From positions 1 to 64,000 of the forward strand of contig JAODTK010005848.1 in the NCBI GenBank assembly GCA_026419785.1: DNA of 64,000 bases, in the 5' to 3' direction. The stretch's first letter is position 1. Each line of letters opens with the position of its first letter. This document shows positions 34,871 through 45,485 of this stretch, in pieces. The DNA is from Sclerodactyla briareus (taxonomy: Eukaryota; Echinodermata; Holothuroidea; Dendrochirotida; Sclerodactylidae). The notes below the pieces were generated by a model that saw only the letters and a list, made by a program, of their open reading frames with translations, was not told where the DNA came from and did no database searches. The translations under genes and the position numbers were made by a program.

Positions 34871-35049
34871 TACAATAATCCCTTTATTGGCGAATCACTG
34901 CATGGACCAGCTTCTGAGTTGGAAGGTTTATCAAGATACTTCTCAATTTGATGTGACTGCTTATGTAGACATACGATCATACACATAATTCTCTTCTCTT
35001 CATGCAAAATGATCAGCATCATTACACTGGCTCATTTTCAAAAATTCAG

Positions 35050-35170
35050 TTTCCAAACGGAGGCAGCATCATGGTATGAAGGATGAAGAGACGTCACGGT
35101 TGTCCCATCCTGATAAGTCCCTCCGCACTGAAATCACCGGAGGGATCACTGGTGAACCTCCAGAATAAAG
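35050..35170 (+). CDS. Linker exon, type a, copy 2
   Basis: After CATTTTCAAAAATTCAG, 121 bases run to AAAG|GTATTG. In the phase used by the type b exons it reads SKRRQHHGMKDEETSRLSH, then PDKSLRTEITGGITGEPPE, followed by a TAA four bases before the donor. The SxRxxxxGMKDxxxS core matches type b (SNRSNTNGMKDKRVKS), so types a and b derive from one ancestor. The late stop and the non-multiple-of-three length suggest an indel near the 3 prime end. About 90 bases upstream, the intron resembles the intron before the type a copy at 21067 (shared TCTTCTCTTC and TGCAAAATG), showing that the duplicated unit included intron. Confidence 0.42.
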
Positions 35171-35249
35171 GTATTGTAGCACACTACTCACAGCTTGGGT
35201 CCATCCTCCACCACCCCCCTGCCCCCTCTATCCTGAGTGTGAGATCAGC

Positions 35250-35294
35250 CATAAATTCATCTCAGGAACCACCAGGATCAATCCAAAGATAGAG
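35250..35294 (+). pseudogene. Partial third copy of the type a exon 3 prime end plus intron
   Basis: The bases ending CCACCAGGATCAATCC...AGAG|GTATTG repeat the last part of the type a exon. The following ~75 bases (GTATTGTAGCATACTGCTCC, then AGCTTGGGTCCATCC) repeat the intron at 35171-35240. No acceptor or complete exon is present. This is a local tandem duplication of the exon-intron junction, not a working exon. Confidence 0.45.
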
Positions 35295-35579
35295 GTATTG
35301 TAGCATACTGCTCCCAGCTTGGGTCCATCCTCCTTCCCCCACCCAGTCTTGAATAGGATCAGCACCCTAACCGAGAGAATGACTAAATGATTGGTGATGT
35401 GTCGACTATTATTCAAATTGCTACTCCTCCACATCTTTGATGGATCAAGATGAAACATGGTGACAGCAAATGTCATGTAGAGGTCAATTTCAGCCACTCT
35501 GTAAAAATAAGCAAAATGCTTCTCTAACTCGTTCAAGTCGGATGATCCAATGCCACATCGAGTTGTCAAATGTCAACTA

Positions 35580-36130
35580 GTCTGTCATTTTAACCATAAT
35601 TACTATTTTGAGAGTCATATGAACAAAATCCTTGCTTCTCCCACAGATTGAATTGGATGATCATGACAGTTGGTCAGTATTATCATAGATCAATGGTACA
35701 TAGTGGGGTGTTAGGAATCTGAAGAGTCAATTTTTGGCCTTAGCATCTTCGACTTCCAGAAAGGTCAGATAATTTTTTATGGAAATTGGTCCATTTTTAT
35801 CATTGACCAATGGTGCATATGGGACATTCAGGATTAAGGCAAGGTCATCTAGATGTCAATTTCCGCCATCTTTTTTGAACGGTCAGCTGTTTCTCCTTCA
35901 GACTCAATCGGATGGTCAAGATAAGGATGTTGGTCAGTATAATCAATAGCCAATGGTAAGGTGTTCAGGAAATCAAGGCCATCCAGGTGAATTTGGCCAT
36001 TTTGTTCAGTTAGTCAGGCGACCTACAGAATAGATTGGATGACCATGAATGATACATGGGATGTTCAAGAATTGAGATCAAAGGTCCATTTTGTCAGAAC
36101 ATTCGTGCAATTTCTTTTTCTACAGTATAG
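35580..36130 (+). repeat. Family E repeat (GATTGGATGATCATGA...)
   Basis: Units of ~150 bases with AGATTGAATTGGATGATCAT, GTTGGTCAGTATTATCATAG, CAATGGTACATA and TTCAGGAATCAAGGCCATC. Copies or parts recur at 36830-36970, 37590-37815, 37915-38045 and 50930-51500. Confidence 0.7.
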
Positions 36131-36142
36131 ATTGGACAATCA

Positions 36143-36690
36143 TTAATGTTGGTACTTGTTCACTAATAATAATAACAGAGCATTCTTATATAGCGCATTC
36201 TGTCGAGAAGACTCCAATCCACTGAAACCACGAAAACCAAAACAGAGCAAAAAGCTAATTGTTAACAAGAAGATACGACTTAGCATTACTCTTAAAGTGT
36301 CCCATTGTTTGGTAGTTGGTTCCATAGTCTTGGTGCAGCATTGGCGAAGAACAGTTTTCCCATAAGTGATGGATCTCACTGGGTGATGAGTTAACATGAT
36401 GGATGCATTTGACCGGAGTGTGCGACTCTGTTCTTTAATGGAGATGAGACCACAGAGGTAACTTGGAGCCAGACCAGCCAGCGACCTATATGTGAGAATC
36501 AGCAATTTATATTGGATCCGTTTCTCTACAGGTAGCCAGTGAAGTTCTTCCAGGATAGTGTTATGCTGACCAGTTTCTTGCTTAAGGTGATAAGTCGAGC
36601 AGCTGTGTTTTGAACTCGCTGAATTTGTTGTCCAACTGAAACTTGGGGATACCATAGAGAATGCTGTTCACAGAGTCAAGTTGAGATGAA
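36143..36690 (-). pseudogene. LINE 3 prime fragment
   Basis: The minus strand shows QIQRVQNTAARLIT (~36590-36640), then LEELHWLPVEKRIQYKLLIL and TYRSLAGLAPSYLCGLI (in one 170-aa frame), and in a second frame MGKLFFANAAPRLWNQLP. These are consecutive C-terminal landmarks of a CR1/Jockey-type RT ORF. The 3 prime end reads GCGCTATATAAGAATGCTC, followed by a (TTATTA)n run at 36163-36176, the usual microsatellite-like terminus of such elements. At least one frameshift separates the two frames, so it is a dead, 5 prime-truncated copy. Confidence 0.85.
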
Positions 36691-36989
36691 ACAAAAACAT
36701 GAACCAGTCTGTCGGCGTATCAGGCCTACTGTTGACTGATGATATGAATAAGAGGAACTTGACGCTATCTAGGGACAATTTGGCTATTGTGTGGAAACAC
36801 AAACTGCTTCTCCTACAGATTAAGTTGAATGACCCCAAAAGGAAGATTTTTAGGGTCATGCGGTTGAGAAGCTCCATCTACAGATTAAATTGGGTGTTTG
36901 TGGTATGTGGTCATTGTCGTCTCTGACCAAAGTGTGTACAGGGTGTTCAGGAATTTGGGGTCAATTTTGGTTGAGTTTGTTTTGAATGG

Positions 36990-37570
36990 GCAAATTCAGG
37001 AATTTCCTACACACGGCTACAGGTCGAAGGTCATCTGAGGTCACCAGAGGTCAAAGTCTGGAAACCTGTGAAACACAACTCCCAAAATGGTTGGTTGATC
37101 ATTTGAAATTTCGTGTATAGCGTTTAATGGGAGTACAGGAACCCTATTGTTTTGGTATAGATTAGGGTTATTTTTTGTCAAAAATTGAAATTTTGTGAAA
37201 TGCATAGTCTGATCCAGTTGGAATTAGGTGTGTGGCTTCTTTATCAAGAGCAATCAAGAGCAAAGCAAACTTAATCCCACCTAGATGAATGAAGCTCATA
37301 CTCGGTATGTGTGTTCACCATGATAACTACATGAGTGCCATTCCCTTGGAGTCAGGTGACAGGTCAACAGAGGTCAGAGTTGCCAAAATCCTGTGAATAG
37401 TGATAAAGTTCAGAATATTTGGACTGATTAAGTCGAAATTTAGTGTGTAGCTTTCTTATTTAGAGTACAGGAAAAACCTATCGCTTGAAATATAGCATCA
37501 TTTTCCATGGAAAATGCGAAATTTGTCAGACATGTCATATGTTGCCTATAATGAGCTAGTACAATTTCCC
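36990..37570 (+). repeat. Family B array
   Basis: Two units with AGGTCGAAGGTCATCTGAGG, TGGGAGTACAGGAACCCTAT and TGATCCAGTTGGAATTAG landmarks. It lies between family E fragments, upstream of the poly-A run. Confidence 0.75.
37021..37053 (+). promoter_or_regulatory. Nuclear-receptor half-site cluster (DR4-DR4)
   Basis: AGGTCG at 37021 (one mismatch), then AGGTCA at 37028, 37038 and 37048, with 4-base spacers between the last three. Confidence 0.35.
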
Positions 37571-37589
37571 CCATTTGGCCATGTTTGTG

Positions 37590-37819
37590 GTATGTGGTCA
37601 ATGTCATTTCTGACCAATGGTGTATTCAGGGGTTCAGAGTGAATTTGGGTCAAATGGGATGTAAATTTCTCCATTTTTTAGAACATTCGTGCGACTTCTT
37701 TTTTCTACAGAATAGTTTGGATAGTCATGAGTGTTGGTACTTTGCTAGTATTAGGCTATTGTTGACTGATGATACATGTGAGGGAGGGTATTGGGGGAGT
37801 TAAGGTCAAGGTAACCTAG

Positions 37820-37886
<67 letters not shown>

Positions 37887-38050
37887 AAAAAAAAAACAAG
37901 AAAAGTTTCTGTCGATATGTGTGAATGGCCAAGCTGCCTCTTCCACAGGTTAGATTAAATGATCATCAGAGTTAGTCAGCGTCATAACTGAACTATGGGG
38001 CGATTGGGAATTTCATATCAAAGGTCATCTAAGGTATCACTGAAAATATA
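37590..38050 (+). repeat. Family E fragments flanking a poly-A run
   Basis: GTATGTGGTCAATGTCATTT, TTTGGATAGTCATGAGTGTT and, after the A run, AGATTAAATGATCATCAGAG are family E landmarks. The poly-A run interrupts the array. Confidence 0.6.
37827..37899. repeat. Poly-A tract (~70 bases)
   Basis: A run of about 58 consecutive A, then AACAAAAAAAAAACAAGAAAA. It could be the tail of a retroposed sequence, but no cDNA-like body precedes it; family E DNA lies on both sides. Confidence 0.9.
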
Positions 38051-38209
38051 TGCACATTTTCTACACTCAACTACTACAAATTGGGAAGTGACCTACTGTG
38101 CCTATTTGCACTCTTGTTATTACTACAATTGGCTAGAGGACTGAGAACATTCACTTATTTCAAATTTGTTACTGCGATATGGCTATATTGTTTCGTATTT
38201 TTCATTCAG

Positions 38210-38317
38210 GTTCAAACAGAAGCAACACAAAAGGCATTAAGGAAAGAAGAGTGAAATCACAGCCAGTCTCTACATCACCAAAACCAAAACCACCTGAAGG
38301 TCCCTCGATAGATAAAG
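38210..38317 (+). CDS. Linker exon, type b, copy 2 (108 bp, phase 1-1)
   Basis: A TTTTTCATTCAG acceptor and an AAAG|GTATTATAG donor bound 108 open bases reading SNRSNTKGIKERRVKSQ, then PVSTSPKPKPPEGPSIDK. It is nearly the same peptide, of identical length and phase, as 23802-23909. It is the last coding-like copy I find of this exon family. The downstream intron again resembles the one after copy 1 (GTATTRTAGCAWATGTCAT). No further domain of the gene (Tudor, NYN or RRM) was recognised downstream, so the gene end is not located. Confidence 0.55.
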
Positions 38318-38439
38318 GTATTATAGCAAATGTCATACAGCTAGTAGCTTTCAGTTCATGCCCTTTTCTTACCCCCCTGGCTTTTGCCTGGCTGTGAACA
38401 CGATACTCGATCTATCTGGATGGATGCATGGTCGGACAA

Positions 38440-38620
38440 CTCCCTACCTCGGCGTTTCGCCCCTGGACAATCCCCCCTACCCAAACTTATCCAACCCAGA
38501 GACATTATACCACCCCTAGCACATGGCTACCCAGACATTTCCCCATCCGGACATTTCCCCCATGGACAAATCTCCTCTAGGACATTGCCCACCCAGACAT
38601 TTCTCTGGCAGTTTGACGTT
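38440..38620. repeat. Imperfect short tandem repeat (GGACATTTCCCC)
   Basis: CCTGGACAATCCCCC, CCCAGACATTTCCCC, CCGGACATTTCCCCC, ATGGACAAATCTCC, AGGACATTGCCCA and CCAGACATTTCTC: about seven units of 16-22 bases. Confidence 0.6.
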
Positions 38621-39129
38621 GTTCGACAGTATCATAACAATTTTTCAAAATTCCCTCGAGGAAACCTACACATGCTACCAGCACAATTCTCTAGCAGATT
38701 CCTCCGCCCTCTACTCTCAACAATAAGATCCCCCCAAAGATGGGATAAATTGATTGCATTTTCATAGAGTGGTGATAGTTAGAAAATGGGTTGTATTGAA
38801 AGAGCTATGGAGAGAATCTTCTCTCGAGCTGTTTAGTGGTAAGCATATAAATTCCATATGCAGGGACTGTGGGTGGCGCTACTCTCAGTAAAACTACAGG
38901 ATCATTCAGCTTTGATAAGAGCCCTTCCTGTTTGGCCATCCTTGCTTTACTCCTGCTCATCACCTTAATGGTGTCCACAGATTTATCTGTTGCATACTCC
39001 CATTCCTCATCAGGCGTATGATTATTTTTCATAACTTGAAGCATTGTTTGAGAATTACGAACCGTCCTCTATTTTGGATTTTTTCAAGGAGTGTACCTTT
39101 GCGAGCAAGTTTGACAAATATTTATTTTT

Positions 39130-39725
39130 CTATTCCTTCTTGTCTTGCCTGAATGAAATCCAGGAAGAGACTTAGTGGTCACTTTGGCGTGTGTGTGTGT
39201 ATGTCACACATTCTTGTTAGCAGGATTTCTCACAAACCGTGAGGCGGATTATTACGAAATTTTGTGTGTAGCACCGGGGTTGGGTGTACACGATTAGATT
39301 TTGGGCAGCAAAGTAATTGATTAAGTTGGGTAATTAGCTTATTTTATGTAATTTATTGTTTAAGCTCGTTAGCAAGATTATGCAAGAACTGAATGTGCTA
39401 CAGTGATGTAGTTTGGCATGTAGGACCTGGATGACAGGTAAATGAACTGATTAGATTTTCAGCCTAAAATATGCATATTAAGATGGTCATAAGTTGCATA
39501 ATTTGTGCGAATTTTTCAAGTTTCGTGCGGGTCCGATTTTCCACGAAACTTGGTGGATGTGGTCCTACCATGGTTTACCTTGGTTCCCGAGAAATTTTAA
39601 AAGTGAAGTCAGGGTCACTGGAGGTCATTTAATGTGTCTAATTTGCATATTTTATGCAATTTTTTGGAAGTTTGTTGATTTCTACAAAACTTGGTAGATG
39701 TGATCCACCTTTGATCCTGACGATG
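39130..39725. repeat. Family A-related repeat, partial
   Basis: After a GTGTGTGTGTGTATGTCACA start, the text GGATTTCTCACAAACCGTGA, GATTAGATTTTGGGCAGCAA and later ACGAAACTTGGTGGATGTGG, TCACTGGAGGTCA follow the family A unit in inverted sense. Neither end palindrome is present. Confidence 0.6.
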
Positions 39726-39970
39726 GTCTGCATGAACTAGTTGGTTGTTTGTGTAGTGAATAATAGAAAACCACCGATCGCGCAACCAGGCGAGACACTT
39801 TTGGTGATCGCTTTGTGCTATCTAGCACTCTCCTAGCCATGTCATTTACCCTGATCTATCTTTCGGACTGATGGTCCATCTCTCAGTCTGATAGTGCAGC
39901 CTCAAATTCATCGGAGCTAGCATGTACACTTTCAATGTTTCGTATCCCGTCCTGAGTAAGCAAAAGACAA

Positions 39971-40369
39971 ATGTGGTCACCAGGAGGTATGTTTTTTTCC
40001 TACCCAGAATTACCACCACCTCTACTAGATTGTGAAGATGGTGACTGCCAAGAGAATGGTATCCCTCCCTGTGCTGGCCCCCCACCCCTGTTGGAGGAGT
40101 CAGACTCTGAATCGGACTGGTCCGACGGGGAGGGCCCCAAGCACTACACAGAGACCCAACTCGAAACTCTGCCCGAATGGTGTGATAGAGGGCGCTGCAA
40201 AGATCTCCCTTGGCAGAGGCAGAGGTCTAACCCTGTTCCAAAGCAGGTGAAGATGCTGGAAACATGTGCAGTGAAGTTGGGCAAATTCGACTTCGGTCTC
40301 TGGCCCTCTGCTGAAGAATGGTGCAATAGGGGTGGCCCCTGCAGGGTGGAGCACAAATATTGGTAACAA
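39971..40369 (+). CDS. Acidic 131-aa ORF with two EWC-x-RG motifs, unrecognised
   Basis: ATG at 39971 follows an in-frame TGA 18 bases upstream, and the frame runs without a shift to TAA after HKYW. Visible parts: proline-rich N terminus (YPELPPPLLD), an acidic patch (LLEESDSESDWSDGEG, residues ~41-56), and two similar motifs, LPEWCDRGRC (~67-76) and AEEWCNRGGPC (~114-124), separated by ~37 residues. The paired W-C motifs with an acidic lead-in loosely recall the cysteine-rich ballast domain of P2X7-like proteins, but the C-x-C-G-x-C core is absent, so I do not assign it. It is the longest unbroken low-repeat ORF here and directly precedes the 83-bp satellite. It could be part of a mobile element. 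Confidence 0.45.
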
Positions 40370-41049
40370 TAGTATCATTTTGCTGGTTGGTATCGGTTGA
40401 CACTTCAGTGACCATGCAGCTTCTCCGCCAGCAAAGCTGTTTTGGATATACAGGAGTAGGCTATTGTCTGGTTGGTGGGGTGAGTGCAGGTACTGTTGCC
40501 ACTCCGCTGTTTGGTACTGGTCCACACTTCAGTGGCCATGCAACTTCTCGGTCAGCGTAGCTAGCCTGGATATGCCCGGAGTAGGCTAACGATCTGATTA
40601 GTAGGGGTTTAGATACTGGTATCAATGGTGGCAACTCTGCTGTTTGGTACTGGTCCACACTTCAGTGGCCATGCAACTTCTCGGTCAGCGTAGCTAGCCT
40701 GGATATGCAAAGAGTATGCTGGTAATTGTCCAATTGGTGGGATGAGTTCCAGTACTGGTATCGATGGAGGCAGCCACTTTGCCCCTGAACCCACCCTGAT
40801 TACGCTAGTAACTGTCTGATTGGTGGGGTGGCACAGATACCAATATCAAAGGTGATTGTTCCACCGTTTGGTTTTGGTTGACACTTCAGTGGCCGTGCAA
40901 CTTTTCAGTCAGCTTTCCTGGACATATCAGGAGTAGGATAACGAGCGATTGGTAGAGGTTCAAATACTGGTATCAGTAGTGGCTACTCTGCTGATTGGTA
41001 TCAGTTGACAGTTCAGTGCCGTGCAACTTCTCAGTCTTGACAGCTTGTA
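40370..41049. repeat. Diverged longer-period repeat upstream of the 83-bp satellite
   Basis: Blocks GGTACTGGTCCACACTTCAG, TGGCCATGCAACTTCTCGGT, CAGCGTAGCTAGCCTGGATA and GAGTAGGCTAACGATCTGAT recur at about 115-130-base spacing from 40380. They contain parts of the 83-bp unit (GAGTAGGCTA, ATTGGTGGGGTGAG), so the satellite seems to have been amplified from this longer unit. Confidence 0.75.
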
Positions 41050-42066
41050 GAGGATATACGATGAGTAGGCTAGTAACTGTCTGTTTGTTGGGGTGAGAGC
41101 AGATGCCTGTATCAAAGGTGACTGTTCCGGCAGGGGATATATGATGAGTAGGCTAGGAATTGTCTGGTTGTTGGGGTGAGAGCAGATGCCGGTATCAAAG
41201 GTGACTGTTCCTGTTCCGGCAGGGGATATACGATGAGTAGGCTAGTAACTGACTGCTTGTTGGGGTGAGAGCAGATGCCGGTATCAAAGGTGGCTGTTCC
41301 AGCAGGGGATATATGATGAGTAGGCTAGTAACTGTCTGCTTGTTGGGGTGAGATCAGATGTCGGTATCAAACGTGACTGTTCCAGCAGGGGATATATGAT
41401 GAGTAGGCTAGTAACTGACTGCTTGTTGGGGTGAGAGCAGATGCTGGTATCAAAGGTGACTGTTCCAGCAGGGGATATATATGAGTAGGCTAGTAACTGA
41501 CTGCTTGTTGGGGTGAGAGCAGATGCTGGTATCAAAGGTGACTGTTCCAGCAGGAGATATACGATGAGTAGGCTAGTAACTGTCTGCTTGTTGGGGTGAG
41601 ATCAGATGTCGGTATCAAAGGTGACTGTTCCAGCAGGGGATATACGCTGAGTAGGCTAGTAACTGTCTGGTTGTTGGGGTGAGAGCAGATGCTGGTATCG
41701 AAGGTGACTGTTCCAGCAGGGGATATACGATGAGTAGCTAGTAACTGTCTGGTTGTTGGGGTGAGCGCAGATGCTGGTATCAAAGGTGACTTCCAGCAGG
41801 GGACATATGAGATGCTAGTAACTGTCTGGTTGTTGGGGTGAGAGCAGATGCTGGTATCAAAGGTGACTGTTCCGGCAGGGGATATACGATGAGTAGGCTA
41901 GTAACTGTCTTGTTGTTGGGTGAGAGCAGATGCTGGTATCAAAGGTGACTGTTCCAGCAGGGGATATACGATGAGTAGGCTAGTAACTGTCTGGTTGTTG
42001 GGGTGAGAGCAGATGCTGGTATCAAAGGTGACTGTTCCAGCAGGGGATATATGATGAGTAGGCTAA
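41050..42066. repeat. 83-bp satellite, about 12 copies
   Basis: Unit: GGTATCAAAGGTGACTGTTC, CAGCAGGGGATATACGATGA, GTAGGCTAGTAACTGTCTGG, TTGTTGGGGTGAGAGCAGAT, GCT. Copies are 95 percent alike or better, with single-base gaps. Because 3 x 83 = 249, open frames of repeated peptide appear on the minus strand; these are artefacts. Confidence 0.95.
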
Positions 42067-42289
42067 AGAGGCCTCCATAATTAGCTATCCAAGCAAATTT
42101 GAGCTGTATCCTGTATTTGCTGATGTGTCCTGGGACTCACAGGGAGGGTGTGTCATAGGTAGCATCATGTTTTCTGCTTATCCATTAGCAAATTGTTAGT
42201 TTGTAACATTTTAGAGGAATTTATTTATTTTTCATTTTAAATGCAAATTTCTGTAGGCCTACTGAGATATTTATCAAATATAAGATGAT

Positions 42290-42750
42290 GCTGTAGTCTT
42301 ATATAGTACACAAATCCGCTAACACTGCTCAAGGCGCTTCACAGCATTACCCCTGCTCAATGGAACTAGGTACACACTCCGATGATCTCAGGGAATATTT
42401 GGCAGCAGCATTATAAGCGCTGGTTGTACTCAGAATTCTCACAGGTTCCCATTTATATGCCTGGGTGGAGAGAACCAGTTTGAGATTAATACCTTGCTCA
42501 AGGGTACTACGTGGACAAGAACACACAACCTCTGGATTACGAGCTCGAAGGTTTGATCGCTAGGGATCGCTAGGGAATATGTGGCAGCAGCATTCTAAGT
42601 GCTGGTTGTACTCCTATTTCCTCACGGTTCCCATTTTATGCTGGGTGAGGAACCAGTTTGAGATTAATACCTTGCTCAAGGGTACTACGTGGACAAGAAC
42701 ACACAACCTCTGGATTACGAGCTCGAAGGTTTGATCGCTAGGCCACTTAT
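42290..42750 (-). mobile_element. tRNA-derived SINE with duplicated head and LINE-like tail
   Basis: On the minus strand the element starts AAGTGGCCTAGCGATCAAAC (pol III A-box type TGGCCTAGCG, at ~42729-42745). GAGCTCGTAATCCAGAGG, an anticodon-arm-like segment, follows, then a degenerate B box (GTGTGTTCTTGTCC, ~42688-42706) and CCCTTGAGCAAGGTATTAAT. The block 42648-42742 is repeated nearly exactly at 42471-42563, so the head is doubled. The far end reads GCGCCTTGAGCAGTG, then ACTATATAAG, like LINE tails in this window. A dimeric tRNA-type SINE, or one with a later tandem duplication. Confidence 0.65.
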
Positions 42751-43669
42751 GAATCAGGAATCCGTCACGCAGTCTCTCCAAATCGGTCCCATACTTTTGA
42801 CAACATCTGAACACAGGCAACTACTTTGTCTAATTTTGCTGGGAATTTTTGTTTTTGAACAAACATGAAAATGAAGGAGTATACAATTAGTGATAGTTCC
42901 TACATTCATCAGATGGTGAGGCTAATAGCTGAAGCGATGCTGTGTGTGGCCGACAAATTGACACGCATGGCAAGCACCATTTGTTTTTTGGTCAGTACCG
43001 GTAATAGTACTGTAATCTCAATTTAACAATGTACACCCCCTTATATTACACCGATACAGTGAGGAACTCTATGGTTACATTTATTTCAGCACTGAATATT
43101 GCTATTGCAGCCCGACCTTTGACATTTTGCATGAATGGGTTCACTAATTCTATAAATATTACAAATGAAATAATTATTGTGGTAATATCTGTACAGCTAG
43201 CTCACAGTTGAGGGTGCACTTAAGCATTATAATTTGCTGCTGTGTTTGTGGCTTGCAAGTTTCTGAATGAAAGTCATTCAGGTTCTCTATTCTATTCTTT
43301 TTTTTTAATTTTTCCAACCCCTCAAGTGTTTAACATTTTTATTGATGTATATTTGCAAAATTTGATCATGATGAGAATGTTTGTGTTTATCGGAAAGGTT
43401 TGAGATAAAGGAAATAATTTTCATTGGAAATGGATTCTGAACTGTATCATATTCTTAATGTTATTCTGATTCTTGGTCTCCATCTATGCAATACAAGACT
43501 TATGGGCGCATATTTGCAGTGTCCATTTCTGTCAACATATCATAGAAGAGAAAGGAAATCAAAATATCTTATCATAAAAATACGACGAAGTTAGCTTCCT
43601 GTGCAGAGAGCATGTTATACATTAATTTATGCATTGACTGTATTCAGTCAGAAGAGAGGCGAAACTTTA

Positions 43670-43930
43670 AAAAAAAATACAATTGTGGAAAAGTGATGTG
43701 TCTTAAGCCTCGATTTGAAAACATTTACCATATCGCTGGCCTTTTAGAAATAGGAAGGTCATTGAATAAACGAGCAGCAGCATGAGAAAAGAATCTTTCA
43801 CATAACTGGCAAGATTAACAAGAGGTACACGTAGTAGAAGTTGGGTGGAGGAACGAAGAAAATGGCCAGGGACACACTTAGGCAATTTGTTGCTGACTCA
43901 ATGGCCCATTAATTTCCATTGACCTTCCAG
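43670..43930 (-). pseudogene. LINE 3 prime fragment
   Basis: Joining frames on the minus strand gives LLRVPLVNLASYVKDS, FSHAAARLFNDLPISKRP, then NVFKSRLKTHHF, matching the RT C-terminal pattern (SYG.R.FS.AAPRLWN.LP......FK..LKT.LF). Only the last ~80 codons remain. It is about 900 bases downstream of the SINE at 42290 and in the same orientation. Confidence 0.65.
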
Positions 43931-44502
43931 TAATAAAAAAGTTATCCACAGTTCAACTAACATTATATACCAGTTTTATCAACATCCCTCAAAGTGTAAG
44001 TCTGTGGTGACCTATAATAATCTCTCAACCTAATTCTATGTCTTTCTCCTTAAAGATATATACCAAGTATCAAGAATATGTGAAGAAGCCTATACGTAGT
44101 GCTACCCAGGAAGCATCAGGACATCATGACACAATTCCCAAAAGTTTTGATGCTTTTTTCAGGAGAACTTTCTTCACACAATGACTCACTGTGCCACTGG
44201 AATGTTGTTTAACATTGACCTCTATGTAGTCCGAGATGGCCAGAGGTAAACAACCATTGGGAATCCTCATTTCTGACAGGAGCAAAGGAGCTGCTTTGAA
44301 GTGAAAGTAATGACATGAACCAGGAGGTCACCGTTGTTTTTCAGGAGGTTATAATACTTTCAGACTAGCTATGATCTGTGGTGGAATTATTACACAGAAA
44401 TACCAACGAGCTCTGCTCAAGGAATATTCTGATGTACTTTGTCTCTATCGCCTGGGCAATTTTCTGTTAGAGACTTGTTGATCACGCTGGTCTATATCTG
44501 CA

Positions 44503-44505
<3 letters not shown>

Positions 44506-44557
<52 letters not shown>
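44506..44557. repeat. (TG)n microsatellite
   Basis: About 26 uninterrupted TG dinucleotides. Confidence 0.95.
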
Positions 44558-44560
<3 letters not shown>

Positions 44561-45319
44561 CTATTTTCAACTCCAACGATGCTTTCAGATTCTGCTAGCT
44601 GTTGTTATCTGCTAACTAGATAATTCCTCCCTTTTGACCTCTCAGATCATACAGTGGCAGATACAAGGGTGGGCGGGTGTGGGGGGTGGTCGAGTGGTTC
44701 CAGACCCCCCTCCCTTTGTTTCAGAGCTTCTCGTAATACTAATGCATACTACCAATAATGTGGATGTACTAGAGATGGCATCTGGAGGGTAGTACTCCCT
44801 CCCCCTCAGCTCCGTTTCCACGCCAGTAAGGTGACGTATGCATAGAGGCAGATGCTGAGGCAGTATACGATGTGCTTTCGTAAATTTAAGGAAATGACGA
44901 GCCTATTTCAGGAAATCCTGAATTTTCGATGTGGAAGCACTGGTACTACTCTAGCATCTACGCAACTTCTCGCACAATTCATGCGGCAGTATTTCCGACG
45001 AATGTAGTTTATTGTGGACGCCGAGGTGACCCATGCGCCAAATGCAAAAATCGAAGCAACAATCTCTGGTCCAATGGACCGTTTCCTTGTTGACCTATCC
45101 ACATCTAAGTGAAATCGTATATTTAGCTAGACAAATATGCACGAAGTGAGAAGTCATGTGTATTAGGAACTGCCCTCGCATGGTTTCCCTACAAAACGTG
45201 TTCGCATGTACAATCTGTACATTGGATCACTAAATGATAACTAAAATTCAACATAGACCTATGTGCACATGCTGGAGTTCTCGAGCTTCATACATTATAC
45301 AATGTATTTTGGTTTATAT

Positions 45320-45485
45320 GCTTATCCAGGCGCGTATGTCAGGATTTCCCACCCGGGGGGCGCGGGTGACTATTCAAGTGGAGCGCCACCCTCGGTTGGC
45401 GCGGAGCGCACAAGAAAATTTTGAGGTTTCAACACCTCCCAGATCGCCGGATATGCCCCTCGGGAGCATGAGAGGGATCGTTTTA
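45320..45485 (+). repeat. Family F repeat (poly-G, GGAGCGCCACC)
   Basis: GATTTCCCACCCGGGGGGCG, GGAGCGCCACCCTCGGTTGG, CGCGGAGCGCAC and CTCCCAGATCGCCGGA. The same order occurs at 46140-46345 and 52860-53010. Confidence 0.7.

Larger units (their letters stand above)
42751..45319. other. No gene recognised apart from LINE fragment and microsatellite
   Basis: AT-rich and apparently unique DNA. The 60-aa frame at 43029-43211 is hydrophobic (ALNIAIAARPLTF, IIIVVISVQL) but has no further support. Confidence 0.35.

Noticed and set aside
40100..40525. 141-aa minus-strand ORF opposite the acidic ORF
   Set aside because: Antisense shadow; it runs into the satellite-related repeat and lacks any motif, whereas the plus frame has a clear start and organised composition.
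41284..41783. Two minus-strand 83-aa ORFs with repeated LTPTS.QLLAYS peptides
   Set aside because: Generated by the 83-bp satellite (three units = 249 bases); no start or stop logic of a gene.
41050..42066. CRISPR-like array (regular repeats)
   Set aside because: Units are contiguous with no unique spacers, in eukaryotic repeat-rich DNA; it is a satellite.
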